This document shows, piece after piece, positions 46,461 to 58,459 of a DNA stretch of 64,000 nt. Made by a program: the position numbers and the translations under genes. The notes below the pieces were generated by a model. It had not been told where the DNA came from. It made no database searches and saw only the letters and a list, made by a program, of their open reading frames with translations. Each line of letters begins with the position of its first letter. Position 1 is the stretch's first letter. Source of the stretch: Aselliscus stoliczkanus (lineage: Eukaryota > Chordata > Mammalia > Chiroptera > Hipposideridae); assembly GCA_033961575.1 (NCBI GenBank), contig CM066733.1, positions 65,842,921 to 65,906,920 of the forward strand. Reading direction: 5' to 3'.

Positions 46461-47060
46461 TTTTTCTGGGACTATGATTAAATGTTTGTTAAATCTTGTC
46501 ATTCTTTTTTGTATGTTCCTTAATGCTTTTTTCATAATTTTTGTCTTTGTCTCTAAGTGTCATATTCTGTACATATATTTTCAGCTCTATTTTCCAGTTC
46601 ATCTTCTTTCTAGGTCTTACCCACTGAGGTTTTGATTTAATTATTATATTTATTTTTTTATTTTTTATTTCTACAAGTTCTATTTGATTCTTTCTCAAAC
46701 CTGCCTTATCAATTTTGAAAATCCTGAAACGCTTTATTATTCTTTTAATTCCCTGTTTTATTTATTTATTTTAAAATAAAACATGTGTAACATGCTTAGT
46801 TTATTTAGTATATTTGGCTAAGGCTAATTCAAAGATTTGTAATTTCTAATGTCTGATTCTTTTCTGTTAACTCTTGTTCATTGTTTGTGATCATGTGCTT
46901 TATTTGAAGCTTTATTTTCTGGAATTATTTGAAGATAGCACTTAAAGTATATATTTTGGAAGACCATTTATGTTTGCTTCTGAGTACAAAATTATAGATA
47001 TGAATTCTTAATTTTGTTTTTTCATTTCACTCAGCACCAAAAGCAAAAGAGACATGCACT
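46461..47060 (-). repeat. Possible old L1 segment, antisense
   Basis: The blocks TTCTACAAGTTCTATTTGAT, TTTCTCAAACCTGCC and AATTCCCTGTTTTATTTATT recall antisense 5'/ORF1 sequence of old mammalian L1. Low confidence. Confidence 0.35.
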
Positions 47061-48017
47061 CCTCATTGTTTTTCTCTTGCAGAATCCATTTCTCTTAACT
47101 CAACCTAAAAAGATGTCAACCTTGAGGGTCCTGTTTCATGTGTGAGATCCCAATTCTGTCTCCTACTGCTCTCAGGTGTCAGAATTTTCCTCCTGTCTTA
47201 CTCAGGCCTGACCCAGTGAAGCCCAAGCCTTAAGGCCATGGGATCCACAGGTCTCCTCAGGGCAAATGTTGAATGAAGGGCCCAGTTATGTATCTGGATT
47301 TGTGCTTCCCTGTCATTTGTAAGCTCTGGTTCTTTGTATTACTTTACTTCCAGGTCAGCTTTGGTATAAAAAAGATTTTTACAAAATGTTTTATCTAGTA
47401 TTTTTAGGCATTGGTGCTGGGTGAAGTTTCCCTGAACATTACGGTGCCATATTTCTGAAAAAAAGAAATGGCCATGTACAATTTTCTTTTTTACTCACCA
47501 TAAGGCAATATATGAAGGAAACCACTATGATGTGAACCATGGTTATTCCTTATAGTTGGACTTTTTTCCTTTTCTTTTTTTCTTAGCTATGTGATTTGTC
47601 TACATATCTTGACTACATATTACTTGGTAATAAAAAAAAGGTTATTTTGAATGAACTTTAAATTCACTCTGAATTTCTTGATAGTAGTTGTACAAAATAA
47701 ACTCCAGACTAGATGCTGTAGATGGCACCATTGACAATTTAAAAAAAAAGAAAAGAAAAGAAAAAGTAAATGTGCTCAGATATTCAGATAAACTGGAGTA
47801 GAAGGAAAAAAAAATCAAAGTTCCAAAAAGAGATAAAAGATAACATACTATAAAGGAGGTAAAACTGGAGAATTAAACAGTGAGAATTCTTAGAATATGC
47901 TCTGGGAGAGAAAGTGATGTAAAAAATTAACATTTAGGGATTTGGAAACGAGCAAAAGGCTGACTGCAGATCTGATGCCAATTCTCCTAGAGCTTTGATG
48001 GGGAAATCTGTTTGGGG
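47061..48017. other. Unassigned intergenic DNA
   Basis: Has an A-rich stretch at 47740-47770; no gene or named repeat. Confidence 0.4.
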
Positions 48018-48493
48018 GACCTGAGGAGTGACTGAGCATGCTCAGAAGGCAGATCACATATCTGCCACCAGAGTAAGGAGTGTGAGGAATGACTAATGAA
48101 GCACTGCTCCATGGTTTAATATTTTTGCTTTCCAACATTATAAAGACAGAAGACAATACTCATCAGAGAAAATGCATCTTGGGTTGGAAGACAGCTGGAC
48201 TGGGGTGAACAGGGTTCTCAGATGAGAAAGGAGCTAAGTCTGGACAAGGGTTGAAGACCTGAGGAGTGACTGAGCATGCTCAGAAGGCAGATCACATATC
48301 TGCCACCAGAGTAAGGAGTGTGAGGAATGACTAATGAAGCACTGCTCCATGGTTTAATATTTTTGCTTTCCAACATTATAAAGACAGAAGACAATACTCA
48401 TCGGAGAAAATGCATCTTGGGTTGGAAGACAGCTGGACTGGGGTGAACAGGGTTCTCAGATGAGAAAGGAGCTAAGTCTGGACAAGGGTTGAA
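48018..48493. repeat. 238-bp tandem duplication, two near-identical copies
   Basis: Unit 1 is 48018-48255 and unit 2 is 48256-48493. By direct comparison they are the same length and differ at a single base: CTCATCAGAG in unit 1 and CTCATCGGAG in unit 2. The units abut with no spacer. The sequence of the unit is not a repeat family I recognise and occurs nowhere else in this window. Confidence 0.97.
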
Positions 48494-49090
48494 GAAGATA
48501 AAAAAGTCACAGGAGTGTCGCCTTTCAATTGCAGCTCACGGGAGTTCAGCAGGATCTGCCTGGGTGTGATAAGAACAGCTTCTCTCCAGGAAATAACTGT
48601 GCATGTATCTGCTAGAGCCAGGTTCTCAGGGCTCTCTGCCAGTTGTCTCTAAAATACAACTTTGGACCAGAGACCTTAGGTCCCAGGAACTTGCTGCCCT
48701 TCCTTCTTTTACTCACCAGTGAAATATTTTAAATAGATGTATTTCTGAGTGACTGTTCTCTCCTGGGCTGTGCTAAGCCCGCAGATGGAATGTAGAACAA
48801 AAGAAGTGTTCCCACTCTCCCTGGCTTTGGGAAACTGAAAGACTATATGGGAGAGGGAGGAATCCAGCAAATACTTGAAAACTAATTTTATTATAATTAT
48901 AATGAGCACTATAAAAGAAAACAAATTCCAAACCTGAGGGTACAGATACCAACCAGGCCCTTGCTAGCCATTGCAATGATCTTAATTCACTCACATCTTA
49001 TAGCCCACTTCTGAGGCAGTTTTCATGCTTAGTCTCTATGGATTTTTCTTTCTTATCTGTTTTTCTTTTAATATGTTGGGTTAGTAACCT
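48494..49090. other. Unassigned intergenic DNA
   Basis: No feature recognised; the overlapping minus-strand frames at 48709-48994 have no domain. Confidence 0.4.
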
Positions 49091-49520
49091 ATGCGGTATA
49101 GCTATAAACACCACACATTAATTATATCACAGTTTCTGTGCATTATGGGTCGGGGCTCAGCATAGCTGGCTTCTCTGCTTCAGGGTCTCCGGACCGCAGC
49201 CAGTATGTTGGCTGGGGCTGAGGTCTCATCACAGGGCTAACCTAGGGAAGGTTCCATGTCCAAACTCACATGGTTGTTGGCCAGATTCAGTTCCTTGTGG
49301 TTGTAGGTTTGGGCCTCAGCCGGCAGGGCGGAGAGTCCCTTTGCAAGACAGAGGCCTCACACCTGTGTAACATAATCATGGAGTGCATCCCATGACCCTT
49401 GCTGAATTCCACTGGTTTAAAGCAGGCCACATGTCCAGTAACTACCCTGAAGCAGAGAGCATCACACAAGGCCATGGACATCAAGAATGGGGGATCACAG
49501 GGGTTACTATCGAGTTTATC
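49090..49520. repeat. Ancient interspersed repeat, family unassigned
   Basis: The order ATCACAGTTTCTGTGCATTA, GGTCGGGGCTCAGCATAGCT, CTCTGCTTCAGGGTCTC, ACATGGTTGTTGGCCAGATT, CAGTTCCTTGTGGTTGTAGG and ACATAATCATGGAGTGCATC is one I recall from a common mammalian repeat, but I cannot name it. Confidence 0.5.
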
Positions 49521-49674
49521 CACTACATATGTTGTTTTAGTGTAGTTTATCTTGTTCTTTTTCACTCCTACATATGATTTTGTACATTTTACCTTTAAAA
49601 CAGGAAACATAAAGCCTCCACCTAACAGAGAGAGCTGAAACCTGCCTTGCTCTCTCTCTATTCCTCTGTCTTTT

Positions 49675-49945
49675 GCCTGGATTTCTGGAATGTTCTCCTA
49701 ACTGGCCTCTTGTTTTCAACCTGGCTTCACTCCAATCCATTCTCTACACTGCCACCCCTATGAGCTCTCAAACTGGCACATCTAAATATGGGGTAGCTCC
49801 GTTTCTTTCCTTTCAATGGCTCCGTACAGCCCTGGGGGTGAAGTTCACACTCTAGGTCTTGCCTTGTTTATTCCTAGAACTTTATATTTATCCAGCTGCA
49901 TTTCTCACCACTCTCCCTGCTTTACCCTGACTCCATACTTCCTAA
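49675..49945 (+). repeat. L2 LINE, sense
   Basis: Sense L2 blocks: CTCCTAACTGGCCTCTTGTT, CTTCACTCCAATCCATTCTC, CTTTCAATGGCTCCGTACAG and TCTCACCACTCTCCCTGC. Confidence 0.65.
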
Positions 49946-51039
49946 ATTCATTGCAGTTTATATATTCAATAAAAATTAATGAAATAAGTAGTAAACTAAT
50001 AGGTGAAATACCTTCATTCTTGGAAGTTAAATTGTGGTCAGGCAGACACACAATAAACAAGTAAGTTAGAAAACTAAATAAACAAACACACAAGTAAATA
50101 TGTTTCTTAGATCATGAAAAATGTGTAAAAACAATGCAGAGGCTAAGGGTTTGGGAGTGACTGGGGATGGGCTAGGGTGTGGCTGGTTTAATCAAACAAT
50201 ATACATATTTGAGTACATTGAAAATTCTGAGTTAGTATAGAAACAACATATAATGGTGGTAGTGGTGGTGGAGGTGGTGGTGATGGGGATGATGGTGATG
50301 ATATCAATGATAAAATACATCCCCCTTTCCCCACCCCAAAGAAAGGAGTCCATCTCTTAACTTCTGGATAACAGATATTCTGCTGAGAGTTTGTGACAGC
50401 TTTGGCAACTGTATGCAAAAAAAGAAAAGAAAAAAAAATGACTCTGTAACTATGTGCATGTGTTTGTGTGCTTATTTTTATTCTGAAGTTCTTATCTTTC
50501 ATCAGTATTTTCAATGATCTGGATTTATAAAAAAGTGAAGAATTCTGCCTTGTGGGGAAAAACCACTTTGTGAAAATGCACAACCTGCATGCTAGTGTGA
50601 GATTTAGCTCTAAGTTTGAATGATATTTTTATCAAAAAGTAACCTGTGTACTCTTCAGTATCTTACTTAGAATGTAAGTAAAATTTCTGCTGCACTATGC
50701 ATTTGAAAAAGAATTCCATTAGATTAAATGCTCTGAGATATCCCTACAGGGAAGACTCTAGTTATGAACACAAAATGGCATTATATTGATTTACATTAAA
50801 TCAATGTGGTCATTGGAATATTGTAATCAGAATGTACAGCATAAAGCACACAAAATGCATCTACGGAGAAGTAGTTTGAGGCCAAGTATACCTTGTCCCA
50901 AATGTTTTGCATGTAAAAATCTTCCATTAAGCAAAAGAATATTTGGGTGATGTATTGATGTAACTAAGGACTATGAAATAATTTCCCAGGAAAACAATGA
51001 CTGCTTAAATGATACCATTACATTCTTTGTGCTGGACTT
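49946..51039. other. Unassigned intergenic DNA
   Basis: Includes a GGT/GAT triplet-rich stretch at 50253-50312. The minus-strand 131-codon frame across it (50188-50583) reads a run of proline from that simple repeat and is not a gene. Confidence 0.4.
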
Positions 51040-51445
51040 TATATCCCCCTGTCTATTTTGTAACTACCAATTTGTATTTCTTAATCCCTTTATCTTTTCA
51101 CCAGCTCCTCAACGTTCCTCCCCTCTGGCAACCATCAGTTTGTTCTCTGTATCTATGAGTCTGTTACTGTTTTGTTTGCCCATTTGTTTTGTTCTTTAGA
51201 TTCTACATATAAGTGAGATCCTGTGGTATTTGTCTTTCTCTACTTAGCACAATTCTCTCTAGGTCCATTCATGTTGTTGCAAATAATGTTGCAACACCTA
51301 TGTATAGTGCCAGGTGGGTACTAGACTAATTGGGGAGATCTCTGCATAAATTATATAAATGTCTAACACTGCGCTGTACACCTGAAACTAATATAAAATA
51401 ATACTGAATGTCAACTGTACCTGAAATAAATAAATAATGAAAACA
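51040..51445 (+). mobile_element. L1 3'-end, internally deleted
   Basis: Sense L1 3'UTR blocks: TTCCTCCCCTCTGGCAACCA, TCTATGAGTCTGTTACTG, AGGTCCATTCATGTTGTTGC, then a jump to GGTGGGTACTAGACTAATTG, CTGTACACCTGAAACTAATA and an A-rich AAATAAATAAATAATG tail. The middle of the usual 3'UTR is missing. It looks younger than the L1M at 54-58 kb. Confidence 0.7.
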
Positions 51446-51839
51446 CAAACTTAACACAGAGTAAAAGCTACAAAAGTTATCAATTGGAAAAAAAAAAGAA
51501 AATATTACATAAAAGACTAGCATGTCTAAATTGGAACCTCCCTTCAATTTTGAACGGTATCTGCAAAAATAGATTGTGGCAGCAGAAGCTAAACATCATA
51601 GTATCTTCTAAATATACAATGGTTTTCCCCAACATTTCCTGAGGGAAAGACTTTACATCCAAAACAATATTTAAGAATAGTTCTACTTTTATAAACCTCT
51701 TAAGTGTTTCCTGTTTTGACATAATCTTTTCCACTTTGTTATTGAAGGTTAGCTAGTCATTAGAAGTTTACTAATGTATTAGAATCGTTTTAGAAAGATA
51801 TATTATTTAGGTTCTTTTTTTTTTAGTTGTGATGATTCA
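51446..51839. other. Unassigned intergenic DNA
   Basis: No feature recognised. Confidence 0.4.
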
Positions 51840-51985
51840 AACTTTTCACTCATGCAACAAACATGTATTTAGTGCCTATTCTGCACTGTCTTGTGCTAGG
51901 ATTTAAAATAAAAAATGGCTAAGATACAAATCCTGTTTTCAGGGGACCAATGCCCAGTGAAAGAGATGGTCATGAAAACTACAAA
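51840..51985 (-). repeat. L2-like 3' end, antisense
   Basis: CACTCATGCAACAAACATGT, CTGCACTGTCTTGTGCTAGG and AAATGGCTAAGATACAAATC follow the antisense L2 tail. Confidence 0.5.
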
Positions 51986-52884
51986 GTCCACTAAAGAGAG
52001 GCAGTTACCACCAGAGGTATATGTTAAGTATTGCAGTATTAGTATTGACATTGTGATTTTAATATACGGCAATACTAGTATTTTGTAACATTAGTAGCAT
52101 TGCTGAAGTATTAATGTGATAGATATTAAAAAATGGCCACAGCACTATTTCTGGCCCAACATGCTCTTCCAGAACTTTGCCACTGCCACCGTTTTAGAAC
52201 CACCCCCCAACTCTCTCATATCTTTTTCCTAAATTAAACATTTATTTAAGTAATTTCTGAAGTATGTCTCTTTTTGACGGGGGACCTTTGTTTTAATTGC
52301 AATATAATGATGTTTTTATTATACATAAGTTTCATTATATATTAGTTCTTGACATCTGAGAAGGTACTGGGTATATCTAATTTGTCTTTTTCTGTCACTT
52401 TTACTCTGATTCATGTTCTTTGGATGAATAAGTATAGCTTTAGGATATATCCTTTACATCAAGGGAGATATTATATATGAGTAGAGAGAGAGCTTATCAG
52501 TCTATGATATAGATTCAAGAACTTAAGATTTTTAAGGAATTCTTCAATCTATCATCTGTTTTAGGTTGATAATTAAAGAAAATGCCAATTGTTCTTTTAA
52601 AAGAATAATCCAAGAAGGTAATTGCGTATTGGTTCAGCCCTTTCGGAAAAGGGCATCACATGCAAACCCTTTTATACAATTACCCTACTCTGATATAGAA
52701 TCAATAAAATCACAGATTCATAGATGAAGATTTCTTTGTAGCATTATGTACTACACTTAGAAATAACTTGAATAAAAATTAGGAAATTAATTCAATAAAT
52801 TACAGACATTTAAGATGATGGAATATGGTCATAAAATAATTATAAAGAACCTATAGAAACATGTACCTGTAAGAATAGCCAATA
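51986..52884. other. A+T-rich unassigned DNA
   Basis: Contains a run of ATTAGTATT/ATACTAGTATT motifs near 52035-52110; otherwise nothing recognised. Confidence 0.4.
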
Positions 52885-53110
52885 GTAAGTGAGTACTTAT
52901 GTGCCAGTCTCTATTTTAAGTATTCTATATTATTCCATTAGATCCTCAAAACACCCTCATGAGGTAGGTAATATTATCTTCCATGTTATACAGAGGAGGC
53001 ACAGAGATATAAATAACTTGTCCAGGATCAAAGAGCTAGGCAGTGACAGGGCAAGGATTTGAAGCCAGAGAGAATGGTACAGGACACAAGTTCTCCCTAT
53101 GCTAGGTACT
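52885..53110 (-). repeat. MIR, antisense
   Basis: Nearly complete antisense MIR: GTGAGTACTTATGTGCCAGT, GATCCTCAAAACACCCTCAT, GAGGTAGGTAATATTATCTT, GAGGAGGCACAGAGATATAA, CAAAGAGCTAGGCAGTGACA. Confidence 0.85.
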
Positions 53111-53141
53111 ACGCTATTCTATGTACTTTTTTGGCTTAAAT

Positions 53142-53145
<4 letters not shown>

Positions 53146-53205
<60 letters not shown>
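53146..53205. repeat. (AG)n microsatellite
   Basis: About 30 AG units. Confidence 0.97.
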
Positions 53206-53207
<2 letters not shown>

Positions 53208-54013
53208 GCTGGAAGATAATAAAAATATTTGAAAATGATTGTTTCAGGATAGTGAGAATATGAATGTTTTCTATCATTTTTTAAAAAATTGCCTATAAAA
53301 TGTTAAATGACTTGTAAACAGAAAGAAGAAAACAAAATTCAAAGAACTTGATGGCTAAGAGTAAAAAGCAAATAGAGTTTAATTCATGAAAGACTGAAGT
53401 TATGGCATACACTGTGATTTCTCAAATCCCACTTTGAGACATTACTTAAGCTACATCTGTTATTACAGGTCAAATTTCGATTACTTGTGAGGCCATGCAG
53501 AAATATCGTTGCTAAAGCTATGTATTCTATTCCTGTCATTAATTTTTAGACCACGTAACATATGGTGCATGTCTTATAATCTCTATATAATTCAGAATAA
53601 TCTGAATTATTTTATGTTCCCACGCCACCCCCTCGAACCCAAGGAATACTGTAAATAGATTTCTACCATTCAAATTTAAAACTACATCCATATACTCCAT
53701 TGCTAAACAATTCTGTCCATTGGGGGCTAGAGAGAAACCAAAATGCACATTTTTCCCTCCCCCAAAAATGTATCATGTAGAATTCTCAGTATTTGAGACA
53801 GTCCAGTCCTTACTCTACTAATAGAAAATCTGATGGCTTTTTTATAAAAAGAAAGTTAAAAATATCTTAAATCACATAGATTTTATTTTTATTTCAGATC
53901 AACTAACACTTTGCTAATAGTCTAGATTTGGGGGATAACATGTATTTACTAGTAGAATAGACTAGTTTATGTTGTGGTAACAATTTAACCTCAACATCCA
54001 AGTAGCTTGGACT
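53206..54013. other. Unassigned intergenic DNA
   Basis: No gene. The last 80 bases (GACTAGTTTATGTTGTGGTA onward) recall a common old mammalian repeat I cannot name. Confidence 0.4.
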
Positions 54014-54451
54014 TCTACTTCTGGCCAACATAGAGTCACAGGGACCAGATTTATCATCTCCCACCCCACCTGAGAAAAACAAACAAAAAAATGGTATAAA
54101 ACAATGGTTTTCAAGATGGACATCAGACAATTAAAGACAGTGATACTTGAGAAATGGGAAACAAATGAGATGAGTCCTGCTATTCCCCCCCAGCTTACTA
54201 TCTTGAGAGGGTTTTTCAGGCCATGGCAGGGAATCAGAACGCATGTAGAGCTTGGTGGATTCCCTGAGCTGCAATGCAGCTGAGAGTATGGGGATGCCAA
54301 GGTGACTAGAGGTTGAACAGAATGCTAGAGAGGAAATAGCTACATGACAGAGAATGATGCTGATCTCCAAAAGGTCACCCTTGAGAATCCAGCAGAATAC
54401 TGATCAGCACATGTGTGTGAAGAAGCTGCCCTAGGTTGGGGGTTTGAATGA

Positions 54452-54671
54452 TATTCTTGTTTTTTTATTATTATTTTTGTATTTCATTTTATTTTTATGT
54501 ATTTATTTATGTATTTATTTATTTAGCTGAGCCATCCTGCCATGTTGGCAGCTCAGTGGCAGCTCAGGTCGGGCTGGGAACTGAACTGCTTGTTGCTCAG
54601 GGCTCAGCTTGCACTCTTGAGTGAGTTCTTAACCAACTGAACCACTCAGCTGTCCCTATTCTTGTTTTTTT
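54452..54671 (-). mobile_element. tRNA-derived SINE, family III, antisense
   Basis: The body is about 54467-54656. The minus strand begins GGGACAGCTGAGTGGTTCAG, contains ACTCAAGAGTGCAAGCTGAG, and ends TGGCAGGATGGCTCAGC plus a (TAAA)n-rich tail. TATTCTTGTTTTTTT on both sides (54452-54466 and from 54657) is the target duplication; its right copy runs into the tail of the family II SINE. Confidence 0.85.
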
Positions 54672-54858
54672 TTTTTAAACTTTGTTGGGGAACAGTGTGT
54701 TTTTCTAGGACCCATCAGCTCCAAGTCAAGTCATTGTTTTCAATCTAGATATGGAGGGTGCAGCTCACTGGCCCATGTGGGAATCGAACCGGCCACCCTG
54801 GTGTTGTGAGCCTGTGTTCTAACCACCTGAACTAAATGGCAGCCCCAAATGATTTTTT
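54657..54858 (-). mobile_element. tRNA-derived SINE, family II, antisense
   Basis: The minus strand shows the head GGGGCTGCCATTTAGTTCAG, a CGGTTCGATTCCCACATGGG B-box region, and the CACACTGTTCCCCAAC end followed by the tail (T-run at 54662-54676). AATGATTTTTT at 54848 and AATGATATTCTT at 54447 look like its diverged duplication, with the family III SINE sitting between the left copy and this element. Confidence 0.85.
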
Positions 54859-55071
54859 TAATTCAAAAGTAATAGAGGGAACAGGACCTGGTGCTCACAG
54901 AAGGTCTGGAATAGCGCCTGTTACACTGGCTAGACTGGGGAACTTCTGATTTATGGGCCTTGAGGATAGCACACAGAAGAGTCCTAACTCAGTAATGGGG
55001 AATGATTATCTCTAAATGGACACTGCTCTGGTTTCCCCTAACAAAATTTTAATGCCAAACTGAAAGGATTA

Positions 55072-55201
55072 AAGCTTTCAGGTGAGGGCCGGCCGAGTGG
55101 CGCGGTGGTTAAGCGCTGGCTTGGGAAGCTGGTGGCCCCGGTTCGGGTCCCACATATGAGGGCCAGTGACACTGCCCTCAAAAAAAAAAAAGCTTCCAGG
55201 T
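55072..55201 (+). mobile_element. tRNA-derived SINE, family I, short form
   Basis: The body 55086-55190 runs GGGCCGGCCGAGTGGCGCGG to CACTGCCCTC and a pure A-run. Duplications AAGCTTTCAGGT (55072-55083) and AAGCTTCCAGGT (55190-55201) differ at one base. Confidence 0.93.
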
Positions 55202-56289
55202 AAGTTAACTGTGTCCTAGCACAAAGCTCCACAATAATGAAAGGAGTAAAAAAATACACAGGCTCCAACAAAGTGAAATTTACAATCTCTGGCATCTAAT
55301 CAAAATGATCAGGCATTAAAAGAAGCAGGAAAATATGTTCCATATTGAAAAGCAAAATCAGTCATTTGAAACCAAATCAGAATTGACACACATATTAAGA
55401 TTAGCAGACAAGGGCATTGAAAGAGTTATTATAATTGCATTTCATATACTCAAAAATTTATGCAGATATATGATATATTAATATAAAAATGACCAAAATC
55501 TAACTTCTAGAAATAAAAGCTACAATTTCTGAGATGACAAATATATTGCATAGGATTAATGGAAGATTAGGCATTGCAGGAGAAAAGGTTAGTAATCTCA
55601 AAGACATAGAAATAGACACTGTCCACAGTGAATCTAATTGAGAAAAAAAAAGTTTAAAAATGAACAGAATATCAGTGCATAGTGGGACAACTGCAAAGAG
55701 TAGATTATATATGGAATTGGAATCCCTAAATTGGGGAAGGGTGAAAATATTTTAAAAAATGGCCACAATTTTTCCAAATTTAATGAAAGCAATAAAGCCA
55801 AGATCCAAAAAGCACAAGTGCAAGAAACATGAATTATACTACATTAAAACTACATCATCAAGTTGTACAAAACCAGATTTTATTCAAAACCAGCTTCCTG
55901 AGAGAAAAGCTTAAGCACTGCCAGAGCAAAATATGCCATAGACAGTGGAACAAAGATAAAGATGACAGGAAATTTCTCATCGGAAAAAAATACAAGTGAG
56001 AAGACAGAGGAGCAACAAGCACAGGAGCAACAGCTTTAAAATACTGAATGGAAAAAAAAAATCTGCCAATCTAGAATTCTATGACCTAAAACAAATACCT
56101 TTCAGAGATGAAAGCAAAATAAAGACTTTATGGGAAATATTAAAGAGTCCTTCAAAAGGAAGAAAAATGATAACAGATGGAAATAAGGATTTATATATAG
56201 GAATGACATAGTAAATTGTATTTATATGGGCAAAAATATAAGTTTTTTTCTTATTTAAATTTTTTAATAAGATAATTGACTGTTTACAA

Positions 56290-56785
56290 AATAATAGCGG
56301 GGCCGGCCGAGTGGCATGTTGGTTAGGAGCTGGCTTGGGTTGCCAGCTCTGAGCAGCAGGGTCCTGGTTCAGATCCCACATGTGAGGGCCAGTAACACTG
56401 CGCCCTCTACAGCTAAGACGGTGAACAACAGCTCCACCTGGAATTGGGCTGCGGTGAGTCGCCAACACCAATGTAGGCAGCAGTGGGGCTGGCCGGCAGT
56501 GGGCTGCCATAAGCTACAGTGAGTGGCCGGCAGCCAGCATGAGCAGCCAGCAGCTGTCATGAGCCGCCGTGAGCCGCCGTGAGCGGCTGTCCAGAGGCCG
56601 GCGAGCCATTGGACAGCCTCACCCAGGATGAGCACAATGATAATACCAACATGGGCCAGTGAAGCGACGTCCTCCACAACTAGACTGAAGAACAAAAGGA
56701 CAGCAACTTGTCTGTTCCCCTTCCCCGATTCCCCAACGCTGTTCCTCTCCCCCAATTCCCCAATAAAATCTTAAAAAAAAAAATA
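56290..56785 (+). mobile_element. tRNA-derived SINE, family I, long form, rearranged head
   Basis: The body is about 56300-56780. The head has an insertion-like stretch (CTCTGAGCAGCAGGGTC) before the B-box, and the tandem-unit region contains GTGAGCCGCC twice in a row. The tail CAATAAAATCTTAAAAAAAA follows the pyrimidine-rich segment. AATAATAGC-type flanks suggest the target duplication. Confidence 0.9.
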
Positions 56786-56929
56786 ATAATAGCAATGTAG
56801 CATAGGGTTTATAACATATGTAAAACACATGACAATAATAATATATAACAATAGAAAGGTTGAGAAGGGGGGAATGGAAGAATACCATTATAAAGTTCTT
56901 ATTCTATTTGTGAAGTGGTATAATAAATA

Positions 56930-58459
56930 TCATTTCAAGATAGACTGTGATGTATAAAGATGTATACTATAAAATCTAAAGCAACCGCTTAAATAATAAT
57001 AAAACACGAAGAGTCATAGCTAGTAAGCTAACCAAGGAGATGAGATGGAATAATAAAAACCACTCAATACAAAGGAAGATAGAAAAATATGAAACAGGGA
57101 ACAAAGAAAAGATACGCAAATAATATACTTAAATCAAATCATCAAAATGACATGAAATGTAAATGCTCTAAATCCTCAATTAAAGACAAACATTATCATA
57201 TTGGATTTTTTTAAAAAGCAAGATACAGCTAATTATGTCTCCAAGAAACTCATTTAAAATGTAAACACACAAATCAGTTAAAAGGAAAAGGATAGCAAAA
57301 GGCATATCACACTGACACTAAGCAAATGAAAGCTGGAGGGACTGTATTAATATCTAACAACGTAAATTTCTGTGTAAACAATACTAGCAGAGATAATGAA
57401 GATCATTTCATAATTATTCCTGGGTCAATACGTCAGAGGGACATGATAATCCTCAATGTTTATGTACCTAAGAACAGAGCTTCAAAATACATAAAACAAA
57501 ATCTGAATTGAAGAGAGAGAGACAGGTTCACCATTATAGTCAGAGGTTTCAGTATCTCTCTCAATAATTGATAGAAAAAGTAGACAAAAAAATCAGTAAG
57601 GTGATAGATGACTGGAAGAATGCTATCAACCATCTCAACCAAGCTGAAATTTATGGAGCAGCCAACAACTGCAGAATGCACAGGGAATATTTATCAAGAC
57701 AGGCCATATTCTGGGCCATCAAACAAGTCTCAATAAATCTGAAAGACTTCAAATCATGCAAAGTATGTTCTCTAGCCAAAATATAATCAAATTAGAAATC
57801 AATAGTAAAAAAATCTCTGGAGTATCCTTGAAAACTTGGAAACTAAATAATATATGTAACTGATGGGCCAAAGAAAGAGAAAGAAATTAGAAAGTATTTT
57901 GAATGGAATAAACATTAAACACGCTATTAAATTTATGCCACTAAATCAATACTTATGCGGAAATTTATTGCACTGACTAAACACTAATATTAGAAAAGAA
58001 GAAAGATCTCAAACCAGTAATTTCAGTTTCTACCTCGGGAAACTAGAAAAGGAAGATGAAATTAAACTTATAGTAAGCAAAAGAAAGGAAACAGTATAGT
58101 AGAGTATAAATCAACTAAATAGAAAATTTAAAACAAGTAGAAAAATCAATGAAAACAAAAGTTTATTTGTAGAGAATGTAAAAAAAAAAAATCAATTAAC
58201 CTCTAGCCAGACTTAACACTAAAAAGAGAAGAAGACAAAAATTAACTATTCTCAGGAGTCAGGAGCAGACATCACCACTGATCTACAGATATTTAAGTGA
58301 TAATAAGAGAATATTATTAAAAATTTCATGCCAATAAACCAGATAATTTACATGAAATGAACAATTTTCTTGAAAGATACAAATTACAAAAAACAAAAAC
58401 AAAAAAAAATAAACTCCCAGTGACAACACAGCCAAAATTTCCTTCTTGTCCATGGTATA
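56930..58459 (+). pseudogene. L1M ORF2 remnant (endonuclease part onward)
   Basis: ORF2 of LINE-1 encodes an endonuclease and reverse transcriptase for target-primed insertion. Here 57326-57511 is open and reads KAGGTVLISNNVNF, then ILNVYVPKNRASKYIKQ, which is the endonuclease region around its NVYAP-type motif. Downstream, 57630-58010 still encodes recognisable pieces (for example NHLNQAEIY) in other frames, and the nucleotide blocks CATATTCTGGGCCATCAAAC and CTCTAGCCAGACTTAACACT follow the ORF2 order. Stops and frameshifts are frequent. The reverse transcriptase core is largely absent, because the element is cut off by the mariner at 58460. Confidence 0.75.

Larger units (their letters stand above)
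54014..58459 (+). mobile_element. Old L1M LINE, sense, broken by later insertions
   Basis: The core runs from an L1M 5' part (CTTCTGGCCAACATAGAGTC, GGTTTTTCAGGCCATGGCAG) through an ORF1-type region (55320-56215, with TCTAGAATTCTATGACC) to ORF2 (56930-58459). SINEs interrupt it at 54467-54656, 54657-54846, 55086-55190 and 56300-56780, and a mariner is inserted at 58460. L1-like sequence stops at that mariner. Frames are full of stops, so it is an ancient, inactive copy. Confidence 0.8.

Noticed and set aside
48018..48493. The tandem duplication as a CRISPR-like or LTR-pair structure
   Set aside because: The units abut with no spacer or internal region and show no terminal motifs.
50188..50583. 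131-codon minus-strand frame with a proline run
   Set aside because: The run comes from a GGT-type triplet repeat; there is no domain or splice context.
56369..56755. 128-codon minus-strand frame, with similar frames at 62286-62724, 20803-21405 and 24494-25108
   Set aside because: All four are the antisense of the long-form SINE. Their similarity comes from repeat identity, and the frames break at different places.
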